A stretch of DNA of 40,201 nucleotides from Clostridia bacterium. GTDB lineage: Bacteria > Bacillota > Clostridia > Christensenellales > Borkfalkiaceae. Shown piece after piece: positions 14,382-23,500 of the stretch. The translations under genes and the position numbers were made by a program. The notes under the pieces were generated by a model. It saw nothing but the letters and a program-made list of their open reading frames with translations. It was not told the origin of the DNA and searched no databases. Each line of letters begins with the position of its first letter. The stretch's first letter is position 1. The stretch lies in contig JAFURP010000006.1 in NCBI GenBank assembly GCA_017471785.1, positions 1-40,201 of the forward strand, in the 5' to 3' direction.

Positions 14382-16925
14382 TTATTTGTCGTTTTTCGTG
14401 CGAACGGAGAAAAGATAGAAGAACGCAACGAAGAACAAAATATTCATTAAATAAACGACGGGTATAACGATAAAGCTTAAAAGCTGAGAGGGGACGGAAA
14501 GCTGCGCTTTGCAATATACCGCGATCATGGTAACGAGGATCACGGTGATCACGAATACGACCGCCGCGGTCAAAATATACGAAGCGTGCTTTTTCCGTCT
14601 CGCACGCGGACGGTAGCCCGTCGCGTACAGGATCGCGCAAACGATAAATTGAACGAACCCGACGGCAAAACCGACGGCGGGGTACGCGGCGGAAACGCCG
14701 AGGTAACCGCGCGTAAAGAACACCAACAAGCTTTCAAAGGCGACGATACAAAAGATAATGAACGCCGATTTGAAAAGGGTCAAGCCCATATTAAAGCAAC
14801 CGCTTGCGCTTGCGACTGCGGGCGCTTGGGGTTGAGCGGTCGTCGTTTTCATACCGCCTGCCGTTTGTAAACGGATACCCTCCGCTTGCGCCCGTTCGCG
14901 AAGATCGCCGTAATTAAATTCCGTCGAGGTATAAGCCGTTTGCGCGTTTGCGGTAGGGGCGTATTGCGCGCTTTGCGCTACGCCGTAAGCGAATTCGTTG
15001 TTTTGATACGCCGCGGCGTATTGACGGTTGCGGAAGCTTTGCATAGCGTTGCTCAAGGCGTTTTCACGCTCCGCCAAATTCATCTCGCGTTCCTGTAATT
15101 CCCGCGCCTGTCTTTGCAGGAACGCGGTGTCCTCGGTCGCTTTTTGTTGCGTTTCTTGGAGAACGCGTTCCGCTTCTTCCTTAGAACGGTTAAACGCCGT
15201 CTTTTCCTCCTCCAGCGCGGTTTTCAAAGCGTCCAGCTCTTTAGAGCGTTCTTCTATCTGCGCCTTTTCCGTTTGCAGGGCGGCTTGTTCCGCTTCCATC
15301 TTTTCCAAATTTTCGTTGAAAACCTTTACCTGTGCGTTATACGCGCTCAATTTATCCGCAAAATCGAACTGCTGCGCCGCAAGCGCGTTCTTGCGCGTGA
15401 TGAAATCCAATTGCTGTTGGTTATAAATGGCTTGTCTTGCGGATAATTCCTTTTGCTGTTGCTGTAGCTCGTTGAATTCCTCTTGCAGCTTGGAATTTTC
15501 ACGGGAGAGCTCCGTTTCGCGCGATTGCAGATCGTCCTTTTGTTCTTGACGGATATCCAGCGCCGCTTGTTTTTCTTCGAGCAAATATTCCCTTTGCGTG
15601 ATCTCGTAGTTTTTCTTATCGATCTCCGCGCGTTCCGCTTGCAACGACTCGCGCAACGCGTTTAATTCCTCGCGGCTCGCTTGTAATTTGGCTTTTTCTT
15701 GCTCCAAAGCGTCGTGTTCGCCGCGTAAGGTGTCGCGCTCGACCTCTAAAACGTCCCTTTTGTTTTTCAGCTCTTCGCGCTCCGCTTCCAATTGCGCGAG
15801 GGCGGTGGAGTTTGCTTCTTCCGATTGTTGAGCAAGCGCGCTTTCCCGTTCGATTAAAGCGTTTTCTCTTTCCTCTAATTGCCGTTTATCGCTTTCGATT
15901 TTATCCCTTTGCGCTTCGAGCTGCGCCTGTTGCGCGCGAAGCTCTAAACCGCGATTGTAAAATTCCGTCGATTTGCTCTCGTAATCGTTTTTCAGCACGG
16001 CGATCGTTTCTTCTTGCGTGGAAACGGCGGTGTTGAGGGTGGAGATCAGGGTCTTCTTTTCCTCCAGCTCCGATTTCAAGCCGTCGATCTCCGTCTTGGC
16101 TTGCTCCAGCTCCTCGTTATTAGCTTGCGTAGCCGCGTTTTCCAGCTGCTGCTTTTGTTCCTCCAAAAGGAGCTTTAACGCGCGGATCTCCGCGTTTTGG
16201 CTTTCGAGCTGTGCTTTGGCTTCCTCGATCTCCCGTTCCTTTTCGGCAAGCTCTAACTCTTTTGCCGCGATCACGCCTTCCTTTTCGCTCAAAGCGTTTT
16301 GCTTTTCCTCCAGCTCGCGTGTTTGCGCTTCCACCTTTTCCTTTAATTCTTTCACGTCCGTCTTTTGCTCGGCGAGAGTGGAGGTTTGCGTGGAAAGGAG
16401 CGCGCGTTCGCGTTGCAGCTCGTTTTTCAAAGCGCCGAGCGCCGCTTTTTCTTCCTCCAACGCCTCCTCACGCGCGGTAAGCGCACGCTTCAGTTCGGTC
16501 AATTCCTTTTGCTTTTCGGTGATAAAGGAGAAATCGTAGTGAGCGTTTCCGTCCGAGATCAAGCTGTCGATGATCGTGCGGGAATATTCCCATTCGGACA
16601 GGTTCTTTTCCGTGATCGATTTACCCTCGTCCGTCAAGGAGAAATATTTTCTCCTGCCGCCGTTGGAAAATTCACCGTAATACGATTGTACGTATTTGAG
16701 GGATTCCAAACGCTTCAACGCGCTGTAAAGGGTGGGCTGTTTTAAGGTATACAGCCCGCCGCTTTTCTTTTCGATCTCGTTGATGATGTCGTAACCGTAT
16801 TTATCGCCGTCGTATAAACTGCGTAAAATAATGGTGTTGATGTGCCCGCGGATAAGGTCGGAGCTGATGCCGAAATTTTGTTCCTCGCCGCCCGTTATTG
16901 CGTTGTCGACTTCTATCATATCCAT
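14382..16925 (-). CDS. PadR-type DNA-binding protein with long coiled coil and C-terminal membrane anchor
   Basis: An 847-residue protein in three parts. Residues about 20-120 are a PadR winged helix: LIRGHINTIILRSLYDGDKYGYDI, then GGLYTLKQPTLYSALKRLES and the wing NGGRRKYFSLTDEG. Residues about 135-655 form an unbroken Glu/Gln/Ala/Leu-rich coiled coil. After a Tyr/Ala/Gln-rich linker, the last 140 residues hold four hydrophobic segments with a basic stretch (RPRARRKKH) between the second and third. I start at ATG 16925, 7 nt after GGAG; the upstream extension of 38 residues overlaps the promoter. A consensus promoter and a palindrome lie just upstream, suggesting autoregulation. The architecture implies DNA tethered to the membrane at a distance. 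The function is unknown; the separate parts are well supported. Confidence 0.78.
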   Translation of the reverse strand: MDMIEVDNAITGGEEQNFGISSDLIRGHINTIILRSLYDGDKYGYDIINEIEKKSGGLYTLKQPTLYSALKRLESLKYVQSYYGEFSNGGRRKYFSLTDEGKSITEKNLSEWEYSRTIIDSLISDGNAHYDFSFITEKQKELTELKRALTAREEALEEEKAALGALKNELQRERALLSTQTSTLAEQKTDVKELKEKVEAQTRELEEKQNALSEKEGVIAAKELELAEKEREIEEAKAQLESQNAEIRALKLLLEEQKQQLENAATQANNEELEQAKTEIDGLKSELEEKKTLISTLNTAVSTQEETIAVLKNDYESKSTEFYNRGLELRAQQAQLEAQRDKIESDKRQLEERENALIERESALAQQSEEANSTALAQLEAEREELKNKRDVLEVERDTLRGEHDALEQEKAKLQASREELNALRESLQAERAEIDKKNYEITQREYLLEEKQAALDIRQEQKDDLQSRETELSRENSKLQEEFNELQQQQKELSARQAIYNQQQLDFITRKNALAAQQFDFADKLSAYNAQVKVFNENLEKMEAEQAALQTEKAQIEERSKELDALKTALEEEKTAFNRSKEEAERVLQETQQKATEDTAFLQRQARELQEREMNLAERENALSNAMQSFRNRQYAAAYQNNEFAYGVAQSAQYAPTANAQTAYTSTEFNYGDLRERAQAEGIRLQTAGGMKTTTAQPQAPAVASASGCFNMGLTLFKSAFIIFCIVAFESLLVFFTRGYLGVSAAYPAVGFAVGFVQFIVCAILYATGYRPRARRKKHASYILTAAVVFVITVILVTMIAVYCKAQLSVPSQLLSFIVIPVVYLMNILFFVAFFYLFSVRTKNDK

Positions 16926-16960
16926 AAAACTACTCCGTAACGTTTTATTTTGTCTAATAA

Positions 16961-16980
16961 AATACTCTACGTAAAGTATT
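16961..16980. promoter_or_regulatory. Candidate PadR operator (palindrome)
   Basis: AATACT-CTACGTAA-AGTATT is a 20-bp palindrome with one imperfect pair. It overlaps the -10 box and the start point of the minus-strand promoter. Dyads with an AGTA/TACT core are typical of PadR sites, so it is a likely autoregulatory operator. Confidence 0.5.
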
Positions 16981-17006
16981 ATATCACAAATAGAAATAAA
17001 TGTCAA
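16978..17006 (-). promoter_or_regulatory. Consensus sigma-A promoter of the PadR/coiled-coil gene
   Basis: On the minus strand TTGACA (17006-17001), a 17-bp spacer and TATAAT (16983-16978): a perfect consensus in both boxes. Strong promoters of this kind are often held down by a repressor. Confidence 0.85.
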
Positions 17007-17078
17007 TATTATGACTGACAAAAAACCGAAAAAGGACAAATTTCACGCGATTTTTTCTGAAAATTCCAACTTTCGTCA

Positions 17079-17107
17079 TTGACTTTTTCGCCTGTAAAGA
17101 TTATAAT
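17079..17107 (+). promoter_or_regulatory. Sigma-A promoter of the thioesterase gene, apparently leaderless
   Basis: TTGACT (17079-17084), a 17-bp spacer and TATAAT (17102-17107). The expected start near 17114 is about 3 nt before the ATG at 17117, leaving no room for a ribosome binding site. Confidence 0.75.
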
Positions 17108-17116
17108 AGATATATT

Positions 17117-17863
17117 ATGAAAGCATACGAGCATATTCAAAAATTTCAAGTGAAATACTGCGACGTGGATTTCAAGGACGAATTAAAGCCCTCCGTCGCG
17201 CTCTCTTTAATGGAGGAGGTGGCTTGTTCGAGCGCGGACGAGCTCGGTTTTGGTTACGCTTACGTCAAACCGAAAGGCTACGCGTTTATGGTTACGAACG
17301 TGTGCTGTTCGTTTTTGAGACCTATCGGCATCGGCGAGCTTATCACCGTGAAAACTTGGCCTTTGCCTCCGTCCTACGTCGTGTTCGGCAGAGAATATAA
17401 ATTTCTTTCCCAAGCGGGTGAAGCGCTTATAAACGCGTCCTCCCGCTGGTGTTTGGTGGATATGAAAACGGGTAGATTATTGCAATCCAAGGTGATCGAA
17501 AATCAAGACTATTCCACCTATAACACGGCGAAAGCGCTCGAGGAGGTACGATGGAAGATCCCCGCCTTTAAGCCGGAGGAGGGATCGCTCCGTTTTACCA
17601 TCACGATCGCCAACTCCGAATACGACCACAATATGCACGTGAACAATACGCGCTACGCCGATTATTGCTTTAACTGCTTTACGGTTGCGGAGCTTGCGGA
17701 AAGGAAGCTCAAGCGTTTTTCCATTTCTTACGTCAAACAATGCAAGGAGAACGATACCTTACGCTTCTACTTAAAAAAGGCGGAGGACGGAAGCTATCTC
17801 GCGCACGGCTTTAACGAAAAGGACGAGATCGTCGTGCAATCACAGATCGCGTTCGACGAATAA
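17117..17863 (+). CDS. Acyl-ACP thioesterase
   Basis: A 248-residue cytoplasmic enzyme of the FatA/FatB-like family (tandem hot-dog domains) that releases fatty acids from acyl-ACP. The first hot dog begins QVKYCDVDFKDELKPSVALSLMEEV. The second carries the catalytic-type motif NSEYDHNMHVNNTRYADYC, with the Asn and His expected in this family. The length matches bacterial members. The ATG is placed by family alignment; it sits about 3 nt from the predicted transcription start with no Shine-Dalgarno sequence. argJ follows after 17 nt, so the two are probably one transcript. It is divergent from the PadR gene, which might control it, though no operator was seen next to this promoter. Confidence 0.85.
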   Translation: MKAYEHIQKFQVKYCDVDFKDELKPSVALSLMEEVACSSADELGFGYAYVKPKGYAFMVTNVCCSFLRPIGIGELITVKTWPLPPSYVVFGREYKFLSQAGEALINASSRWCLVDMKTGRLLQSKVIENQDYSTYNTAKALEEVRWKIPAFKPEEGSLRFTITIANSEYDHNMHVNNTRYADYCFNCFTVAELAERKLKRFSISYVKQCKENDTLRFYLKKAEDGSYLAHGFNEKDEIVVQSQIAFDE

Positions 17864-17880
17864 ATATACGGAGAGAAAAA

Positions 17881-19113
17881 GTGAGAAAGAACGGCGTAAA
17901 CAGGACGCTTACGGCTATCGAGGGCGGCGTTTGTGCCCCGAGCGGCTTTCGGGCGAACGGCGTGCATTGCGGTATCGCGCAAAACGTGAAATTTGTTTCA
18001 CGTGAAACGAAAGCTTCTTCGCGCGAGGATTTATCGTTGATCTTAGCCGACGGGCGGTATCCGACGACTTGCGTTTTTGCGAGCGAGCGTTGCGGTGCGT
18101 CTGCTCGAATTTCCAAGAAGCATATACAAACGGGATACGCGAGGGCGGTGATCGCAAACAGCGGGATCGCCAACGCGTTCGGCGAGGGGGCGGAGGGCGC
18201 GGCGCGCGCGATTTGTCGTGCGCTGGCAAAATCAGCGAAAATATCCGAGGACGAGATCGTGATCGCTTCGACGGGGAGGCTCGGCGTGCCCTTTTGCGAA
18301 GCGCCGATTTTGGAAAAGACGGACGAGCTGGTGAACGGCGCGGCTTCCGCGCATAATAACAGTCTTGCCGCGGCGCGCGCGCTTATGACGACGGATATGA
18401 TCGTAAAACAGCTTGCGTTTTCCTTTGAGATCGGAGATATAACCTGTAAGATAGGTGCGATTTGCAAAGGGAACGCGCGCGTAAGCCCGAATATGGCAAC
18501 CACTCTTTGTTTTGTAACGACGGACGTCAATATTTCCCCCAAAGCGCTCTCCAAGGCGTTTTCGTCGGCGGTAAACGATACGTTGAATATGCTTACCGTA
18601 GACGGTATCTTTTCGCCCAACGATTGCGCTTGCATTATGGCGAGCGGTCGGGCGGGCAATTATATCATAGACCGCGCCGACAGCGAATACGAGAAATTTA
18701 CGTATGCCTTGAAGGAAACGCTGTTTTCCGTTTGCCGTATGATCGTAACGGATAATCCCGAGCGGAAATCGCTCGTTTGTAAGGCGTCGGGCGCAAGGTC
18801 CGTTCGCGCGGCGCGAACGATGGCTAAGGCGGTCGTAAGTGCAAACGGGGTCAAGCATAAGCTTTCCAAGGGGGTAATGGAGGTAGACGACCTGCTTTGC
18901 GCCTTGTGCGGTACGGGGGAGGCGTTCGATTTATCCAAAACGGAAATTGCGGTCGGCTCGAGAAGGGGCGCGCTCGTGCTGTTCGAGGAGGGAAAGCGCT
19001 TGCCTACGTCGCTTGCGGAGCTGGAAAATATTCTCGGGGATAGAGAGATAGAGGTGGATATCCGCTTGAACGAGGGAAATTACCAAGCGAAGGCGATCGG
19101 CAACGACGGGTAA
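17881..19113 (+). CDS. argJ: Glutamate N-acetyltransferase / ornithine acetyltransferase (ArgJ)
   Basis: This 410-residue enzyme transfers the acetyl group from N-acetylornithine to glutamate, recycling acetyl in arginine synthesis; many members also use acetyl-CoA. The protein self-cleaves before a Thr, here T207 in SPNMATTL, whose amino group then acts as nucleophile. Supporting motifs are GGVCAPSGFRANGVHCGI, ANSGIANAF, the ASTG oxyanion motif, MTTD, and TVDGIFSPND (usually TVDGDTSTND). The start is GTG with GGAG upstream. No other acetyl-cycle gene (argC, argB, argD) is nearby. The next transcription unit makes carbamoyl phosphate, the other precursor of citrulline. Confidence 0.9.
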   Translation: MRKNGVNRTLTAIEGGVCAPSGFRANGVHCGIAQNVKFVSRETKASSREDLSLILADGRYPTTCVFASERCGASARISKKHIQTGYARAVIANSGIANAFGEGAEGAARAICRALAKSAKISEDEIVIASTGRLGVPFCEAPILEKTDELVNGAASAHNNSLAAARALMTTDMIVKQLAFSFEIGDITCKIGAICKGNARVSPNMATTLCFVTTDVNISPKALSKAFSSAVNDTLNMLTVDGIFSPNDCACIMASGRAGNYIIDRADSEYEKFTYALKETLFSVCRMIVTDNPERKSLVCKASGARSVRAARTMAKAVVSANGVKHKLSKGVMEVDDLLCALCGTGEAFDLSKTEIAVGSRRGALVLFEEGKRLPTSLAELENILGDREIEVDIRLNEGNYQAKAIGNDG

Positions 19114-19152
19114 AAACTTTTTTAATTTTTACCCAAAAACGGCTTGGAAAGG

Positions 19153-19181
19153 TTGACAAACGAAATCGGTTGTGCTATAAT
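19153..19181 (+). promoter_or_regulatory. Consensus sigma-A promoter of the carAB leader
   Basis: TTGACA (19153-19158), a 17-bp spacer and TATAAT (19176-19181). Transcription should start near 19188, about 19 nt before the leader ORF. Confidence 0.88.
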
Positions 19182-19206
19182 AGAAAAAATTTGGCAGGTT
19201 GCAAAA

Positions 19207-19335
19207 ATGATTTACGAAAACAGCGGTTTGAAAACGGAAAACACGGCGGCGAGCGCCGCAGTAGCACAGGGCGTTATCGACGGTCCCCGTCTTTCCTTTT
19301 TTCAACCGTATTCACCGTTAACCGTAGGGGACTGA
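19207..19335 (+). CDS. Leader peptide of the carAB operon (pyrBI-leader-like)
   Basis: A 42-codon ORF begins 19 nt after the predicted transcription start; its Shine-Dalgarno (AGGTTG) is weak. The C-terminal part GPRLSFFQPYSPLTVGD resembles in layout the LPFFFPLITHSQPLNRG region of the E. coli pyrBI leader. The stop codon (19333-19335) lies inside the 5' arm of the terminator, so a ribosome close behind RNA polymerase would block the hairpin. The mRNA from 19289 to 19305 is pyrimidine- and U-rich (CTTTCCTTTTTT), a possible UTP-sensitive pause. Regulation by UTP-dependent transcription-translation coupling is inferred. The peptide itself may have no function. Confidence 0.5.
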   Translation: MIYENSGLKTENTAASAAVAQGVIDGPRLSFFQPYSPLTVGD

Positions 19336-19359
19336 TTTTTGAGAATCAGTCTTTTTTTT
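19282..19359 (+). promoter_or_regulatory. Transcription attenuator ahead of carA with alternative antiterminator pairing
   Basis: The terminator is GACTGATT-TTTGAG-AATCAGTC followed by eight T (19330-19359). Upstream, GGTCCCC (19282-19288) can pair with GGGGACT (19327-19333), which would use up the 5' arm and prevent termination. The two structures are mutually exclusive. ACCGT is also repeated three times between them. No PyrR-binding loop or T-box was recognised. Confidence 0.7.
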
Positions 19360-19425
19360 GGAAAAAATCAGGTGCGATCAAAAACGCGAAAAATCAAACA
19401 AGGATAAATATAGAGGGTATTGCTT

Positions 19426-20505
19426 ATGAAGAAGAAAGTGTATTTAACGTTACAAAACGGCGATTCGTTCCAAGGCTACCGCTTTGGCGCAGAGGGCGAA
19501 ATTACGGGCGAACTCGTCTTTTCGACGGGTATGGTCGGTTATATGGAAACGCTGACCGATCCTGCTAATTACGGACAGATCGTCGTACAAACGTTTCCCC
19601 TGATCGGTAATTACGGCGCGATCCGCAAGGACGCGGAAAGCGAAAGGGCTTGGGCTTCGGCGTATGTCGTTCGCGAAATTTGCGAGGAGCCCTCCAATTT
19701 CCGTAGCGAGGGCAAGCTGGAGGATTATCTTAAAGAACAAGGCGTGATCGGCGTATACGGCGTGGATACGCGCGAGTTGACCAAGATACTCCGCGAAAAG
19801 GGCGCTATGAACGCGCGCGTCAGCAGCAAACCCTTAACGGAGGAAGAGATCGAAAAATTGTCCGCTTGCTCCACCGAGCACGCCGTTCAAACGGTCGCGC
19901 CCAAAGCGCAAAAAACGCACGGCGAGCGATCGGCGGCGTATACGGTAGCGCTTTGGAATTTCGGCGTTAAGAACAGTACGGTAAACAACTTGGTCGCGCA
20001 AGGCTTGTACGTGATCGATATGCCGGCAAGCTCGACGGCGGAGGATATCCTTGCCACGGGCGCGGACGGCGTCGTGCTGGCGGGCGGCGCAGGCGATCCC
20101 GCGGAAAACGGCGCGATCGTTGCGGAAGTGAAAAAGCTGCTCGGTAAAAAACCGGTGTTCGGTATGGAATACGGGCACGCGTTCGTCGCGCTTGCGCTCG
20201 GCGCAAAGACGGCGAAGCAAAAATACGGACACCGCGGCGGCAACCAGCCCGTCAAATGCTTGGATTGCGGTAGGGTGTATATCACCTCGCAAAACCACGG
20301 CTACGAGGTAGTGAAAGAAACGGTAAAAGAGGGCACGGTCAACTTCGTCAACGTGAACGACGGCTCGTGCGAGGGGATCGATTATCCCGAACGGAACGCG
20401 TTTACGGTGCAGTTCGCGCCCGAAGCGTGCGATTTGGGCAACGTGGAAAATCCCCTGTATAAAAAATTCTTTGCGCTGATGAAAAAGGAGAAAGAAAATG
20501 CCTAA
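19426..20505 (+). CDS. carA: Carbamoyl-phosphate synthase small subunit (CarA) with a degenerate glutaminase site
   Basis: This 359-residue subunit matches CarA along its length. The N-terminal domain has FSTGMVGYMETLTDP and GVDTRELT, and the C-terminal class I glutamine amidotransferase fold keeps KYGHRGGNQPV and SQNHGYEV. The catalytic residues are gone. The nucleophile elbow GICLGHQ reads GMEYGHA (Cys to E248, Gln to A252), and the catalytic His of QFHPEA reads QFAPEA (A331). The protein therefore should not hydrolyse glutamine. It may be structural, leaving CarB to use free ammonia, as in vertebrate CPS1 where the Cys is also lost. The ORF is intact and overlaps carB by 8 nt, so it is under selection and not decayed. 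The ATG at 19426 is preferred to a TTG two codons upstream. Confidence 0.9.
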   Translation: MKKKVYLTLQNGDSFQGYRFGAEGEITGELVFSTGMVGYMETLTDPANYGQIVVQTFPLIGNYGAIRKDAESERAWASAYVVREICEEPSNFRSEGKLEDYLKEQGVIGVYGVDTRELTKILREKGAMNARVSSKPLTEEEIEKLSACSTEHAVQTVAPKAQKTHGERSAAYTVALWNFGVKNSTVNNLVAQGLYVIDMPASSTAEDILATGADGVVLAGGAGDPAENGAIVAEVKKLLGKKPVFGMEYGHAFVALALGAKTAKQKYGHRGGNQPVKCLDCGRVYITSQNHGYEVVKETVKEGTVNFVNVNDGSCEGIDYPERNAFTVQFAPEACDLGNVENPLYKKFFALMKKEKENA

Positions 20506-23500
20506 GAGAAGTGATATTAAAAAAGTTTTGGTGATCGGCTCCGGTCCTATCGTGATCGGACAAGCCGCCGAATTCGACTATGCCGGCGCGCAAGCCTGCC
20601 GTGTGATGAAAAGCGAGGGGATCAACGTCGTACTTTGCAACTCCAACCCCGCAACGATTATGACGGACAAGGCGCTTGCCGACGAGATCTATCTCGAACC
20701 GCTTACGGAAGAAACCTTAAAGCGTATCATTATTAAAGAAAAACCGGACAGCTTACTTGCCTCCCTCGGCGGACAAACGGGTCTTACGATGGGCTGTAAG
20801 CTTGCAAAATCGGGCTTTTTGGAAAAACACGGCGTAAAGCTTATCGGCACCAAGCTGGACGCGATCGACCGTTCGGAGGATAGAGAGCTTTTCAAAGAAA
20901 CGATGGAAAAGATCCATCAGCCCTGCGTTCCCTCCGATATCGCTTATACGGTGGAGGAATGTGTGGAGATCGCCGATAGATTAGGCTATCCCGTCATTAT
21001 CCGTCCTGCGTACACGCTCGGCGGCGCAGGCGGCGGCGTGGCGTACACGGAGGAAGAGCTTCGCCTTATTTCGCATAACGGCTTGATGCTTTCCCCGATC
21101 ACGCAGGTACTCATTGAAAAATACGTCGCTGGCTGGAAAGAGATCGAATTCGAGGTGCTTCGCGACAGCAAGGGCAACGTACTCACCGTTTGCTCGATGG
21201 AAAACGTCGATCCCGTCGGTATCCATACGGGCGACTCCATCGTCGTTGCGCCTGCCGTGACCCTTTCGACGAAGGAATACAATATGCTCCGCACGGCGGC
21301 ACTTTCGATCATCACCGAGCTTGGTATCGAGGGCGGTTGTAACGTACAATTCGCGCTCAACCCCGATTCCTACGAATATTCGGTGATCGAGGTAAATCCC
21401 CGCGTCAGCCGTTCTTCGGCGCTTGCTTCCAAAGCGACGGGCTTCCCGATCGCCAAGGTCACCTCCAAGATCGCGCTCGGCTATACGCTCGACGAGATCG
21501 TCAACGACGTTACGGGCAATACCTACGCTTGCTTTGAGCCGACGATCGATTACCTCGTCGTAAAAATGCCCAAGTGGCCGTTCGATAAATTCCTGTACGC
21601 AAAGCGCGAGCTCGGTACGAGAATGAAAGCGACGGGCGAGGTCATGTCGATCGGTACCTCCTTTGAAATGGCGATCATGAAAGCCGTTCGCGGTGCGGAG
21701 ATCTCCACGAGCACGATGAACTATAAAAAGTTCGTGAACAGTACGAAAGAGGAGCTGCAAGCAAAATTGTCCGAACAAACGGACGAGCGCATCTTCGTCG
21801 TATACGCCGCGCTCAAAAAGGGCGTTTCGGTGGACGAAGTGTTTAACATCACCAAGATCGACCGTTGGTTCTTGAATAAATTCAAAAACCTGATCGCGTA
21901 CGAGGAAACGATCGCAAACGAAAAGCTTACTCGTGCGCTATACGAAGAGGGCAAACGCCTCGGCTATCTCGATAAGGATATCGCGGCGATCAGCGGTCAA
22001 AAGATCCCGTATCGCAAGAAGGTCGCCTATAAAATGGTAGATACCTGCGCGGCGGAATTCCCTGCGAAAACGCCGTACTTCTATTCGACCTTCGACGACA
22101 ACGCGCACGACGAAGCGAAGCCGTTTATTGCCAAGAGTAATAAGAAACGCATCGTCGTAATCGGCTCGGGTCCTATCCGTATCGGTCAGGGGATCGAATT
22201 CGACTATTCGTCCGTGCATTGCGTATGGACGCTCAAAGAGCTTGGCTACGAAGTGGCGATCATCAACAATAATCCCGAAACCGTTTCCACCGACTTCGAT
22301 ACGGCGGACAGGCTGTATTTCGAGCCGCTCACGCCCGAGGACGTGCAACACGTGCTCGATATCGAAAAGCCTTACGGCGTCATCATCACCTTCGGCGGAC
22401 AAACGGCGATCAATCTTTGCGCGTATTTCGATACGCACGGAATCCGTATCCTCGGTACCTCCGCGGACAGCGTGGACAGGGCGGAGGATAGAGAGCGTTT
22501 CGAAGCGCTTCTCGACAAGTATTCCATTCCCCGTCCGAAAGCGTTGACGGTCATGACCAAGGAAGAGGCGTTGCAGGCGGCGGAAAAACTCGAATATCCC
22601 GTACTGCTCCGTCCCTCGTACGTTATCGGCGGTCAAAATATGACGATCGCGTTTACGCAAGAGGACGTGTGCCGTTATATGGACGTTATCTTGGCGCAGG
22701 GCATTGAAAACCCCGTGCTTTGCGATAAATATTTGATGGGTACGGAGTTGGAGGTAGACGCCATTTCCGACGGTAAAGACGTGCTGATCCCCGGTATTAT
22801 GCAACATATCGAACGCACGGGTATCCACTCGGGCGACTCTATCGCCGTATATCCTCCGTACAACCTCGACGACACGATGCTTGAAAAGATCATCGAGGTT
22901 TCCACGCAGCTTGCGTTGGAGCTCAAGACCAAAGGTCTTATCAATATCCAATATTTGATCTATCGCGGACAGCTGTACGTGATCGAGGTAAATCCCCGTG
23001 CTTCGCGTACCGTTCCGTATATCTCCAAGGTTACGGGCGTACCGATGGTAGAGCTTGCCACGAAGATCATCGTGGGAGCGAAGCTTAAAAAACTCGGCTA
23101 CGGCACGGGCTTATACCCGTCCTCGCCGTACGTTGCGGTCAAGGTGCCCGTATTCAGCTTTGAAAAGCTCAACGACGTAAACTCGCAGCTCGGTCCGCAA
23201 ATGAAATCGACGGGTGAAGTGCTCGGTATCGGTAAGACGATAGAGGAGGCTATGTTCAAGGGGCTCGTTTCCGCCGGCTTCAAGATGTGCCATCCCTCCG
23301 ACCGCCGTCCCGTCGGCGTGTATATGACCGTCAACGACAACGATAAGCTGGATCTGCTTACGATCGCCAAGAAATTCGGGGATTTGGGCTGTACGATGTA
23401 CGCCACCAAGGGTACGGCAAAGGTCATTAACGATCTCGGTATCGATTGTAGCGTAGTGGAAAGGCTTTCCGCGACGGACACCGTCATCAAGCTTATGGAC

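Noticed and set aside
19189..19425. PyrR-binding antiterminator or T-box riboswitch in the carA leader
   Set aside because: No PyrR loop consensus and no T-box (TGGxACCGCG-type) sequence was found; a leader ORF with coupled attenuation explains the layout better.
21938..22951. Long minus-strand ORF inside carB
   Set aside because: Antisense reading of a highly conserved carB region with the same codon-bias artefact seen opposite the other long genes.
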